A stretch of DNA of 64,000 bases from Scytonema sp. UIC 10036. Lineage in GTDB: Bacteria > Cyanobacteriota > Cyanobacteriia > Cyanobacteriales > Nostocaceae. This document shows, piece after piece, positions 45,024 through 54,208 of this stretch (position 1 is its first letter; the number at the start of each line of letters is the position of its first letter). The stretch is taken from positions 30,477 through 94,476 of the forward strand of contig NZ_WJFC01000028.1 in assembly GCF_009725235.1 (NCBI RefSeq), read 5' to 3'. The notes beneath the pieces were generated by a model. It was not told where the DNA came from, ran no database searches, and was given only the letters and a program-made list of their open reading frames with translations. A program made the position numbers and the translations under genes.

Positions 45024-47648
45024 TTAAAGCCAACTACCAACTAAAACGTAGGGAGCCCAATAACGAGGGTGGTCATATTTGGGGTTTTTGAGTAGAGATT
45101 GCTGTGCTAAACGCAAAGCTTCGGCTCGGCTGATGTTAGGTTGTCCTAAATGTTGATAAAATTCTTTCATGAAGGGAACGCTGGCTTCATCGTCTAGATC
45201 CCACAAACTGGCAAGAGCACTACTAGCCCCTGCTTGGACAATAGTTCCCGCAATACCCATAACTGCTTGGTCGTTACCTGTAGCTGTCTGGCAAGCACTG
45301 AGAATGAGTAAGTCTATTTTTTGCTTGCGATTTTGTTCTTGGCTACTAAACAATCGATCGAAATCATCTATCTTCAACTTGCCATCTGCTGTCACCACAA
45401 AAGTATTTTCTCGATTTTCACCAAATAGACCATGAGTGGCTAAATGTACTACTTCAAAATTAGAAGTATTCAGCTTTTTGTTAAAGTTCTTTGTAGTAAA
45501 TTCTTGGTCAGCAATCCAATTTACTGCTAATCCCGTCTTTTTGATTTCCTTCACTTCGACTGAAACATTTGCTAATCGAGAAAAGCCGGACACTTCTTGA
45601 TTCTGTGGAGGTTCAGTCAAGCTAGCGGCTAAAACTTTCATAGTTTCTCTGTGTAAAGGCTTTGGTTCGCGCACTTGTAACCCCAAAGCCAAGGAGACAG
45701 AATATTTTTCTACTAGATAGCGCTGACCATCATAGAGACTTGCCATCGGAATTTTTCTTAAAGAACCATCCAAAACAAAAATCAAATTCTTGATATTGCT
45801 CTCTTTTAGCTCTTTTTCTATTGGTTGGATCAACCAGTTATAAACTTGTTGACCATCCTCTTGTACTTCTTCATAACTACCCACTTCTTGCAGACTTTCG
45901 TATAGTCGGCTGACAACTTCCTGAATTTTCTGTTGACTTGGAGTCGCATAATGGCTAAGTTCTTTATTAGGTCGCTTGAGAATAACTTCTAAATGGTCAT
46001 TCAAAATAATTGCATAAATAACAGCCGATGTTTGGTCTTGAGAATCAATCACCTTGTCAAGTTCTAATTTAGAATCTTGACAAGCTTGCTGCAAATAGTT
46101 TTGCAATTTCGCCACTTGCAGGGCTTCAATGACAGTACGAGCCTGTTTCAGATTCTCTTGACTGGGTGTTGATGATTGAAGTAACAAATCTACTAAACGA
46201 CGATACACAGGTTCTACCGTTTCCCGAAAAGAAAACTGCACATTTTTCTTTGTAGCAATCAAATCGCTACGGATATTTTGTAAAGTATTAAATGCTTGGG
46301 TATAGGCAGCGATCGCTCCTGTAATATCTCCCGACTGCTCGCAATGGGGTTTACCTTGGCAGAGAATACGTCCCAATTGCCAATACCAACGATAGGCAAT
46401 ATCTGACGCTTGAATCGACTGCGATAAATCTAGCGCCTGTTTAGTCAAATCTTGGGCTATAGACCATTGTTGAGATAATTCATATAGGTGTCCAAGATTG
46501 CCTAAGACAAAAGACTCTGAACGTACATCTTGCAATTGTTGCGCTTGCTGACGTGCCACAGCTAGGATTTTAGCAATTGTTTCTGGGTTGGGATCGGGGA
46601 ATTTCTGCCTCATTTCTAGAAGGCGTTGAGCCAAATTTACTTGGGCGTAAATAGCAGAACGTCCAAGGGGCAGGTTAGCAATTTGACTTTGAATTTCAGG
46701 ATATAATGCTTGAGCTGCTGCCCATTGTTCCAACTCAATTAATAAGCGTAGACGGTTAAGTTGGGCTGGAATTTTGTTAATCGCAGTAGTTGATGAAATA
46801 GCTGCTTTTTCGTAATCAGCCAGAGCAGTCTTTTTTTGTTCTGTACTGCTACCGGGAACATAAGCGAGATTACCCAAACTCAGGTAAGCTGTAGCAATGG
46901 TTTCTGGCGATTGTAGTTTTTGGGCAATCTCTAGACTTTGTTGTAAATGTTTTTGTGCTTGCTGGAAATCACCAGCCAGCGCCAGCGCCTCACCTAAGTT
47001 GCGAAAACTAGCCGCCTTGGCGAGGTTGTCTGGTTGTTTTTGCAAATCATTTGTCAAATTCTGGAGTAGAGAAATTTCTCGGCGATAAAACCCTAAAGCC
47101 TGCAATGCTTGAGCTTGATTAATTTGGACGAGGATAGCTCTATTGCTATCTTTTAATTGTTGGTAGAGTGATGCGGCTGTTTCCCAAGATGACAAAGCGG
47201 CTTCGGCTTTACCCTTGGCTAGTTCCAAATTACCTTTGACATCCCAAACTTGCGCCCAAACTGGCAGGCGTTGTGATGATTTAGGAATCTTTTGTAAGAT
47301 AGCGATCGCTTGCTCAATTGCCTGAGTTGCTTCATCAATGCGCCCTAATTGGTGCAAATTGAGAGCTAAATTACTCAGAATCACCGCCTTTTCTATTGGC
47401 TCGCCATTTGTTTGGTAAGCTTGCTGTAATAACTTTACTGCTTCTGCAAACCGCCCCGTCATATATAGATTTTTAGCTGCTTGCTCTGGAGAGGAAGAAG
47501 CAACCACCGATGTAGTCAAACCTTGAGTTTTTATATCACGAGCCACTACAGGCGAAACTAAGATACACAATAAAGTTGTCAGACAAGCCAAAACTCCATA
47601 CCAGAATTTTTGACGTTGTTTCCCCGCCAATTTTTTCACTTTTACCAT
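45024..47648 (-). CDS. TPR-CHAT protein (caspase-like peptidase)
   Basis: 874 residues from the ATG at 47648, which has GGGGA just upstream and lies 11 bp after the TpsB stop; a longer frame (47708) would overlap tpsB by 49 bp. A signal or anchor segment (FWYGVLACLTTLLCILVSPV) leads to about 10 TPR-like repeats (ILSNLALNLHQLGRIDEATQ and others) and a C-terminal CHAT domain with His739 in VVHLATHGLFG and Cys786 in LLILSACQTATG, the caspase-type dyad. ASLWDLDD and WAPYVLVGSW close the domain. Likely a protease released on a trigger sensed by the TPRs; exported if the N-terminus is cleaved. Confidence 0.92.
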   Translation of the reverse strand: MVKVKKLAGKQRQKFWYGVLACLTTLLCILVSPVVARDIKTQGLTTSVVASSSPEQAAKNLYMTGRFAEAVKLLQQAYQTNGEPIEKAVILSNLALNLHQLGRIDEATQAIEQAIAILQKIPKSSQRLPVWAQVWDVKGNLELAKGKAEAALSSWETAASLYQQLKDSNRAILVQINQAQALQALGFYRREISLLQNLTNDLQKQPDNLAKAASFRNLGEALALAGDFQQAQKHLQQSLEIAQKLQSPETIATAYLSLGNLAYVPGSSTEQKKTALADYEKAAISSTTAINKIPAQLNRLRLLIELEQWAAAQALYPEIQSQIANLPLGRSAIYAQVNLAQRLLEMRQKFPDPNPETIAKILAVARQQAQQLQDVRSESFVLGNLGHLYELSQQWSIAQDLTKQALDLSQSIQASDIAYRWYWQLGRILCQGKPHCEQSGDITGAIAAYTQAFNTLQNIRSDLIATKKNVQFSFRETVEPVYRRLVDLLLQSSTPSQENLKQARTVIEALQVAKLQNYLQQACQDSKLELDKVIDSQDQTSAVIYAIILNDHLEVILKRPNKELSHYATPSQQKIQEVVSRLYESLQEVGSYEEVQEDGQQVYNWLIQPIEKELKESNIKNLIFVLDGSLRKIPMASLYDGQRYLVEKYSVSLALGLQVREPKPLHRETMKVLAASLTEPPQNQEVSGFSRLANVSVEVKEIKKTGLAVNWIADQEFTTKNFNKKLNTSNFEVVHLATHGLFGENRENTFVVTADGKLKIDDFDRLFSSQEQNRKQKIDLLILSACQTATGNDQAVMGIAGTIVQAGASSALASLWDLDDEASVPFMKEFYQHLGQPNISRAEALRLAQQSLLKNPKYDHPRYWAPYVLVGSWL

Positions 47649-47659
47649 CCATCCCCGAA

Positions 47660-49411
47660 CTAAAAAGGTGTATATATAACAGAGAAATACAAACCGTTTT
47701 CTTGCCATGTTTTATCCCTCTGAGAATCAACTGATGTAAGCGGAATACCCCAATCTAAACGAGCTGTAAAATTATTACCTTGTCGCCACAGCAACCCAAG
47801 CCCCGTACTGATTAAAGTGTTAGTATTGGAATTTGAGTTGCCATTATTCCAGCCTGTACCTATATCTACAAAAGGCGTGAGTTGTAAGACTCCTTGACCA
47901 AATCGCGCAATTGGTAAGCGAATTTCTGCGGTTGCTTGCACACCATTATCTGTTAACAATTGATCCTGACGGTATCCGCGCACAGTTGTTTGTCCACCGA
48001 TACCAAATTGTTCCAGTCCTAACAGTCTTTTATTGGCTAACTGCATATCAGCTTGTAGCAGCACTAAGGTATCGGGCGCTAGTTGGCGCAACCATTGGGC
48101 TTGTCCCCGCCAGGTAAAAAAGTGGCTATCCGGTTCATCTTTATTGGTTGTCGCGCCCAAAACACCTAAGCCGAAACTGAATTGCGATCGCACTGCTATG
48201 ACTTGTTGACTACTGCGTTGAGTCCATTCTTGAAAAAATCGGATTGCAGAAACCCTTGTCCTTCCCTTGTCATCAGCACCAACCGCTAGCGGAAACGCCC
48301 CGATGTCGTTAAAACCTAAAAATGTTTGACTTGCTTGATGACTGGCGGTAATTCCTACCGTGAAGTCTTGGGTGGGAGTTTGTCGCAAGGGTTGACGGAA
48401 GGTTAATTCGTAGTATCGAGACTGGGAATTGATATCCAAAGAGTTAAAAGGACGCTCTATAACATTACTATCAGTATTGCCATAGGTAAAAATCACCTTA
48501 CCGTTGCGGGGATTGACTGGTAGGCTATAGCTAACATCAAAGCCATTACTACCATCAGTATTGCTGTAACCAACACTTAAACTATCTCCTAGCCCTAACA
48601 AATTGGCTTCGCTAACATTGATGCGTCGGCGAAAACTTCCCACACTCGGACTGCGTTGGTTATCTAAGACTAGTTGAGTACTAAAAGTATCGGCTTCAGT
48701 AACTTTAACTTCTAATATATTAGTACCGGGACGAATGCCAGCTTGTAAATCTGTAGATATGCTTTTAATTAAAGGATCTAGTTGCAATAGTTGGAGCCCT
48801 GCAAGTAGACGATCTCGCGATAGTGGTTTACCAGCTGCAATCGCCAAGCGATCGCTTACATAGTTGGGTTTGAGGCGGCGCGTACCTGTAACATCGATCT
48901 TTTCTAAACTTCCTTCTACCGCCTGCATTACCACTACCCCGCCTTTCACAGTTTGGGGAGGAATAATGACTCCAGAGGTCACATAGCCTCTATCTATATA
49001 TAACTTCGTCAGTTGTGAACGCAGTTGCAGTAAATCATTAAAGGTAATTGGGCGTTTGAGATAAGCATCTGTCACACTCGCTAGTTCTTTGTCGCTAAAA
49101 ACTGTGTTTCCTACAAACTCAAACCGCTCTACAATTAATGTTTCCGCTAACGTCTGAGGATTAACATCTGGTTGAGTTGGTGGCTGGGGTGTAATGGGTA
49201 GTAGTTGTTCTGGAGGCGGTAGTTCTGGTAGAGGTTGTGGTTGGGGTAATGGTTGTATTGAAGGCGGTTTTACCTCATTAGGAACCTCTTGAGCCGCCAA
49301 GGGTGGTGGATAAAAGCCGAGAATTAACCCTGTCAGCAGGAATAATATATAGACCTTAGTTGAATAGTCTGGGTATAGATTAGGCGATCGTTTACCCTGC
49401 AAGCAGTTCAT
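47660..49411 (-). CDS. TpsB-type outer-membrane transporter (ShlB/FhaC/HecB family)
   Basis: 583 residues. Signal segment (STKVYILFLLTGLILGFYPP), proline-rich linker (QPLPQPQPLPELPPPEQLLP), POTRA domains (VERFEFVGNTVFSDKELASV and GSLEKIDVTGTRRLKPNYVS) and a 16-stranded barrel with GIGGQTTVRGYRQDQLLTDN, the conserved loop 6 VRGY motif, ending in a terminal aromatic (SVIYTPF). It secretes the partner exoprotein across the outer membrane. Its ATG overlaps the TpsA stop by 4 bp, so the two are translationally coupled. Confidence 0.95.
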   Translation of the reverse strand: MNCLQGKRSPNLYPDYSTKVYILFLLTGLILGFYPPPLAAQEVPNEVKPPSIQPLPQPQPLPELPPPEQLLPITPQPPTQPDVNPQTLAETLIVERFEFVGNTVFSDKELASVTDAYLKRPITFNDLLQLRSQLTKLYIDRGYVTSGVIIPPQTVKGGVVVMQAVEGSLEKIDVTGTRRLKPNYVSDRLAIAAGKPLSRDRLLAGLQLLQLDPLIKSISTDLQAGIRPGTNILEVKVTEADTFSTQLVLDNQRSPSVGSFRRRINVSEANLLGLGDSLSVGYSNTDGSNGFDVSYSLPVNPRNGKVIFTYGNTDSNVIERPFNSLDINSQSRYYELTFRQPLRQTPTQDFTVGITASHQASQTFLGFNDIGAFPLAVGADDKGRTRVSAIRFFQEWTQRSSQQVIAVRSQFSFGLGVLGATTNKDEPDSHFFTWRGQAQWLRQLAPDTLVLLQADMQLANKRLLGLEQFGIGGQTTVRGYRQDQLLTDNGVQATAEIRLPIARFGQGVLQLTPFVDIGTGWNNGNSNSNTNTLISTGLGLLWRQGNNFTARLDWGIPLTSVDSQRDKTWQENGLYFSVIYTPF

Positions 49412-52400
49412 CGTTTAACGTCCCCTTGCACAACACCACAAACCTGACTGGATAGCCCCGATTGTAGCTCAGTAGCTGTTGTAGGTTGAGCAGTGAAAAC
49501 AATATCTCCATTTGCACTGCGTACCATACCCACCGCTTCTACTAAAGTATCGGTAGTATTTGATGATAATTGCTTTAAATTTCTCTCCGTCATATTTACT
49601 GAATTACTCCTATTTAGAAAAGTATTATTTACTACCCATTGTGGTAAAATAGTCCCCGACTTGAGAGTATCATCAGGACTGGGAGGGAGTCCACCACGTC
49701 CAGTAATGACAAACTCACTTTTTCCTTTAGCAACGTTACTGTTGCTACCGCAGCCTTGGGCAATTAATCTAGAGGTATCTACTAGATTTGTCGGTAATTG
49801 CACTAGTCCCTGAGTAGGGTCAATACTGAGAGTATTCAGTGATACCTCTCCATTTTTACCCACATCAGAACTGGCGCTGATGTCGCTGATGCCATTGTTG
49901 GTAAGCTTACTCAGTTGTTCTGAATTCAACTTTTCCCGGTTTTGAAATCCTAGAATGCGGTTGGCATTAATCTCAATCTTGCCACCCTTACCGCCAAAGG
50001 CATTGGCAATAATATCGCTATCTTCTAATGGCACTGCTACAACAAATCCATCCTTGGCATTTATAGTGATGCTACCGCCATTACCAGGATTATTTGTCGA
50101 ACCTGCCGTAGCAGAAATTTTGCTTTGGCGACGGAGTAGCAAATTCTCTGTTGTCATGCCAATGTTGCCACCATCTCCTTGACCTTGATTCTGAACTTCT
50201 ATTATTCCTCCATCAGCAGTCAAGAAGTTAGTGTCAATATTAATATTTCCACCTTTGCCTGTTGCAGTGCTTCTAACACTACTGGAAATTCGACCTTTTC
50301 GTTCTAGTAATACAGAGTCGGAAGCATTAATTGTGATGTTACCAGCATTACCTGTGCCTAGATTGCTTACAGAGATGCGAGCATCATCTGTGATAGAAAG
50401 AGTACGACTGTTCAGTTTAATATTTCCACTATTACCATCCGCCTTCTCTCTAACAACGCTGATAATTCGTCCTTGATTCTTTAACTCAATCTGTTGAGCT
50501 TCGACTTGGATATCGCCTGCATCACCTTTTCCATAAGTATCTGCCGACAAACGAGCATCATCGCTGATTATTAGCTTTTCTGTCTCGATTGTAATGTTTC
50601 CTTTGCCATTGGAAGAAAGCAATTTACCTTCTTGGCTAATTTGAGTGAAAATACCAGTCTGATTATCGTTTGTGTCCCCTAGTCTCGGATTGCCCTGAAG
50701 TGAGACACTATTTTTTGCCTTTATATGAACACTACCCACTTTCTCTCCTTCACCCACCAGACTAGAGTTAATCTGAGCGCCATTAGTCAGAGACAAGCTG
50801 CCTGTGGTGATATCAATATGGCCATTATTTCCCTGACTAGATATCTTGCTGCTGTCGAGAGATATTTGGTCACTAGCATTAATTTCAATATATCCTGCAT
50901 CTCCCAAACCATTACTATTAGTATTTATTTTCGAGTTATCAATAATAAGGCTTTTAGGTTGATACTCAGTAACCCCAATAAATATCCATCCATTATTGCC
51001 TTCGCTCGATATCTTGCTGTTGTTGAGAATAGATATTTGATTTCTAGCATTAATTTCTATATTTCCTGCATATCCTTCCTTTTTATTAGTGCTATCTAAT
51101 GTAGCACTATTTAAATGAACGGAACCTCCTGTAGAATTAATAGTTATATTATTATAATTCTCTTTTTGGTCGCTATTACTAGTGCTTTCTATCTTCTTAA
51201 AGAGACTGATATTGCCAGATGCTTGAATCCTGACATTTCCTGCAACTCCATTGTTGTTGCTTTGAGATTTAATATCCGCGTTTATATCAATTTTCCCTTG
51301 CTGACTGTTGAGGTAAATATCACCGCCATTTCCATTAAGACTTTCATTTACATTAGATAACAGATTGCCTTGAATCAAGATATTTTGATTGCTTAGCAGC
51401 TTAATACTACCGGCTTTTCTATCGCCTTCTACAGAATCATTAATACTAGTATCAATACCCCTATCAGTTGTAATATCACCCCGCGAATCAACAGAGACAT
51501 CACCATAAGTAAGGATTTCTCCAGTTGTAATACCACCCGCCAATTCATTGGGATGGTACTGATTAGTTATAAGTATTCCTCCACTATTAGATTCAAAGCC
51601 GGAAGTATTATAAATACTACCTTTAATGCTAATATTTGCATTTGTTGGAGTATTTGTTGTCGTAGGATTTTGCGGATTGAATCCAATAGGTAGATTGGGT
51701 GTAAGGTTTGGAATGCCAATATAATTGGCTTCTACCCCTGCTCTAATGTCTAGCGTTGGTGTTTGGCTACCATCTATATCTATTGTTGTTCCATCCGACA
51801 GCGTGACGGCTTCTTGAAGAGAATTGTTTGTGCTGTCTGCGCCAGTGATTTCAACGTCACCAGCAATATTGACACTCCCACCCGCCAGAATGTGCAAAGA
51901 TGCACCTTTATAGCTATTAAAACTCACATCGCCGATAGCACGAATTATTAGAGGATAAGAAGTCGTACTTTCACTATCATCGTCTGTCTCGTCACTATCA
52001 TCGTCTGGCTCATTATCAAAATTCAGATTACCTAAATCGCCATTCAAATTTTCTATTCTAAAATTACCCCCAGCCCAAAAATGTGCATAGCCGCCAATGG
52101 GATTTTCAGACTTGAATACCATATTGCCACCAGAGTAAAAGCCACTCTCTGGGTGAGTTAAGGCAGAAATATCTACTTTACGATCGCCTTGAACCAGCAA
52201 ATTCCCACCCGCCGCTGCAATGAAAGCATGACTTGTGCTATCTTCAACTTTTAAACTGTCCTGCGCTTGTAATGTTAAATTCCCACCAGCTTGCAGCGTT
52301 CCCTCTAAATCCAAATTCCCTGCATTCAGCGTCAAATCCTTTCCCGTTACCAACTCTCCTTCACTAGTAATACTTGCGGCGGGCTGTGAACCAAACTGCA

Positions 52401-53004
52401 CACCCACGGGTACACTCATTGTTAACAGTGGCGGCACTTGGGGATTAGTAGCACTAAATTCACTACCATCAGGAAACACAAAACTGTTAGCTGTGGTAGC
52501 TAGGAATGAACCTTGAATATCTAACTGGGCATTTGGTCCAAAAATAATCCCCTTGGGATTGAGCAAAAATAAATTAGCTGCACCATTTACGCCCAAAGTC
52601 CCCAAAATCTCAGAATGGTTACTGCCCGTAATTCTACTAAAAATATTATCAACACCTGCAGGGTTGGCAAAATATACCCTCTGCCCATTGTTGACATTAA
52701 ATTCTAAAAAACTGTGATATAGGTTGCTGCCTCTTTGGACGCCACCTTCAATTAAGTCAGCCTCATTTCCTTGAATGTTGACACCAGTCATCACACGGGA
52801 GTTTTGATTTCCCAAGGTGGTGTCAGGTGTAATTTGCGCTGGGCAAGGATTGCTGGCTAATATCGATACTACAGCTACAGCGAGCGGAATTATAGTTCCC
52901 TTTGCTAGGAGCAATCCAGGCTTGCTGTAAGCAAAGTTCTTACTGTTATTCACGGTGGGTTCAAATTTATATTGCTGAAAGATTAGGCATAAGTTATTAC
53001 CCAT
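49408..53004 (-). CDS. TpsA-type exoprotein with filamentous hemagglutinin TPS domain
   Basis: 1198 residues from the ATG at 53004; the longer frame to 53124 adds an improbable leader. Signal region (LLLAKGTIIPLAVAVVSILA) ends at PCPAQITPD. The TPS domain follows: VYFANPAGVDNIFSRITGSN, FLLNPKGIIFGPNAQLDIQG. The rest is a beta-helix of short repeats (GNAGNITINASDSVLLERKG, GKGGNINIDTNFLTADGG). A late Cys pair (AQGCGSN ... SSQVCGVVQG) closes it. It is exported by the coupled TpsB and probably forms a cell-surface fibre or adhesin; no toxin domain is seen at the C-terminus. Confidence 0.93.
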   Translation of the reverse strand: MGNNLCLIFQQYKFEPTVNNSKNFAYSKPGLLLAKGTIIPLAVAVVSILASNPCPAQITPDTTLGNQNSRVMTGVNIQGNEADLIEGGVQRGSNLYHSFLEFNVNNGQRVYFANPAGVDNIFSRITGSNHSEILGTLGVNGAANLFLLNPKGIIFGPNAQLDIQGSFLATTANSFVFPDGSEFSATNPQVPPLLTMSVPVGVQFGSQPAASITSEGELVTGKDLTLNAGNLDLEGTLQAGGNLTLQAQDSLKVEDSTSHAFIAAAGGNLLVQGDRKVDISALTHPESGFYSGGNMVFKSENPIGGYAHFWAGGNFRIENLNGDLGNLNFDNEPDDDSDETDDDSESTTSYPLIIRAIGDVSFNSYKGASLHILAGGSVNIAGDVEITGADSTNNSLQEAVTLSDGTTIDIDGSQTPTLDIRAGVEANYIGIPNLTPNLPIGFNPQNPTTTNTPTNANISIKGSIYNTSGFESNSGGILITNQYHPNELAGGITTGEILTYGDVSVDSRGDITTDRGIDTSINDSVEGDRKAGSIKLLSNQNILIQGNLLSNVNESLNGNGGDIYLNSQQGKIDINADIKSQSNNNGVAGNVRIQASGNISLFKKIESTSNSDQKENYNNITINSTGGSVHLNSATLDSTNKKEGYAGNIEINARNQISILNNSKISSEGNNGWIFIGVTEYQPKSLIIDNSKINTNSNGLGDAGYIEINASDQISLDSSKISSQGNNGHIDITTGSLSLTNGAQINSSLVGEGEKVGSVHIKAKNSVSLQGNPRLGDTNDNQTGIFTQISQEGKLLSSNGKGNITIETEKLIISDDARLSADTYGKGDAGDIQVEAQQIELKNQGRIISVVREKADGNSGNIKLNSRTLSITDDARISVSNLGTGNAGNITINASDSVLLERKGRISSSVRSTATGKGGNINIDTNFLTADGGIIEVQNQGQGDGGNIGMTTENLLLRRQSKISATAGSTNNPGNGGSITINAKDGFVVAVPLEDSDIIANAFGGKGGKIEINANRILGFQNREKLNSEQLSKLTNNGISDISASSDVGKNGEVSLNTLSIDPTQGLVQLPTNLVDTSRLIAQGCGSNSNVAKGKSEFVITGRGGLPPSPDDTLKSGTILPQWVVNNTFLNRSNSVNMTERNLKQLSSNTTDTLVEAVGMVRSANGDIVFTAQPTTATELQSGLSSQVCGVVQGDVKR

Positions 53005-53337
53005 TAAAATCGCTATATTATAATTTGTCAATAATTTACATAGTAATTCTTTTTGTTTAATGTATAGGTTTCGATCGTGTCTAAAGTTATATGTGATGAT
53101 GAACTGATAATAAAAAAGTGTCAACTAACTGACATAAAGCTATAGATAGAGGTGTTTTGACGAATTTTGGATATGGATCTACTCATTCTCTGAAAAATCA
53201 GTTATTGTTAGTATCAAATGAGTTTAAAGTCAATTTAACTACATTTAGCTATGGATAATGTTGGTTGCAAATTGAATATTAAACAGAGGCTTACTACGGA
53301 AAATACTTAAATTTTTGCAAGTTCTACTCCGAAATAA
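53005..53337. promoter_or_regulatory. Divergent intergenic region between TpsA and SLOG genes
   Basis: 333 bp, strongly AT-rich, without ORF. It must carry the promoters for the minus-strand TPS/CHAT/TIR cluster and the plus-strand SLOG/SLATT cassette, so the two could be co-regulated. No palindromic operator stands out. Confidence 0.5.
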
Positions 53338-54078
53338 ATGGTAAATTTTTTCAGCCTAACTTTAAACCCCAAGCAAGCAGCAGTAGGAGTTACGGTATCT
53401 GAAACCGCCGAATTACCCCAGGCGCTAGCGCAATTAGGGCTAAGTAATTCCCGTCCTGTTTTAGTTATAGTAGGGGGCGCTAGTCAAATTAGCGAAGCAG
53501 ACTTCTTACGTATCCAAAGCCTGTTCGTAGAAGTCTTAGCCCCAACTGCCCAACGCTTGGGGGCTTATGTGGTGGATGGTGGTACTGATGCGGGAGTGAT
53601 GCGATTGATAGGCAAAGCCCGGAGCCAAATCAATGGCGAGTTTCCACTAATTGGTGTAGCACCTACAGGGAAGGTAATTTTACCTGAACAAACAACTGTC
53701 TTAAGTGAGGATGCCACACCCCTAGAGCCGCATCATACTCATTTTGTCTTAGTTCCTGGCAATAATTGGGGTGATGAATCTCCCTGGATAGTACAAGTAG
53801 CAACTGTGTTAGCTAATGGCGCACCCTCAATTACTGTCCTCGTTAATGGTGGCGAGATTACTTTTATTGATGCGTTAAATAGCGTTATTGCTGGACGGTT
53901 AGTGATGGTAATTGCTGGTAGCGGGAGAACAGCAGACAAGCTAGCTTCTGCTTTGCATAGGAATGCTATTGATGAACGAGCTAAACAATTAGCTGCATCA
54001 GGACGTTTACAAACAATTGCCTTAGAAGCAGCAAAGGAAGATTTAATCAATACATTTACGAGCTTACTGTTAACTTAG
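53338..54078 (+). CDS. SLOG-superfamily protein, TRPM/LSDAT-type
   Basis: 246 residues. It has the Rossmann-like SLOG layout: PVLVIVGGASQISEADFLRI, then GAYVVDGGTDAGVMRLIGKA (glycine-rich nucleotide-binding loop) and VLVNGGEITFIDALNSVIAG, MVIAGSGRTADKLASAL. This is the prokaryotic relative of the LSDAT domain of TRPM channels, predicted to sense NAD-derived or other nucleotide signals. In conflict systems described by Burroughs and colleagues, SLOG genes sit beside SLATT effectors, as here: a SLATT-lysozyme gene starts 130 bp downstream. No effector domain is fused. Confidence 0.85.
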   Translation: MVNFFSLTLNPKQAAVGVTVSETAELPQALAQLGLSNSRPVLVIVGGASQISEADFLRIQSLFVEVLAPTAQRLGAYVVDGGTDAGVMRLIGKARSQINGEFPLIGVAPTGKVILPEQTTVLSEDATPLEPHHTHFVLVPGNNWGDESPWIVQVATVLANGAPSITVLVNGGEITFIDALNSVIAGRLVMVIAGSGRTADKLASALHRNAIDERAKQLAASGRLQTIALEAAKEDLINTFTSLLLT

Positions 54079-54087
54079 GACTTAAAG

Positions 54088-54126
54088 ATGGCAAAAAAAG
54101 ATCCGTATCGGAAATTTTTAAAGTAA
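54088..54126 (+). other. Twelve-codon ORF resembling the start of the SLATT gene
   Basis: ATG at 54088 encodes MAKKDPYRKFLK then TAA; the gene 54209-55603 starts MAKKNDYSQYLK. The similarity of 8 out of 12 residues, 120 bp apart, suggests a truncated duplicate of the SLATT gene start, or a leader peptide. Too short to call confidently. Confidence 0.45.
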
Positions 54127-54208
54127 GAGCGCTAAGTGAGGAAACTACTGATGTAAGAAGCAATATCTTTATGTAAGTATAGCTAGAAGGTTTTGAGAAT
54201 TTTAAACT

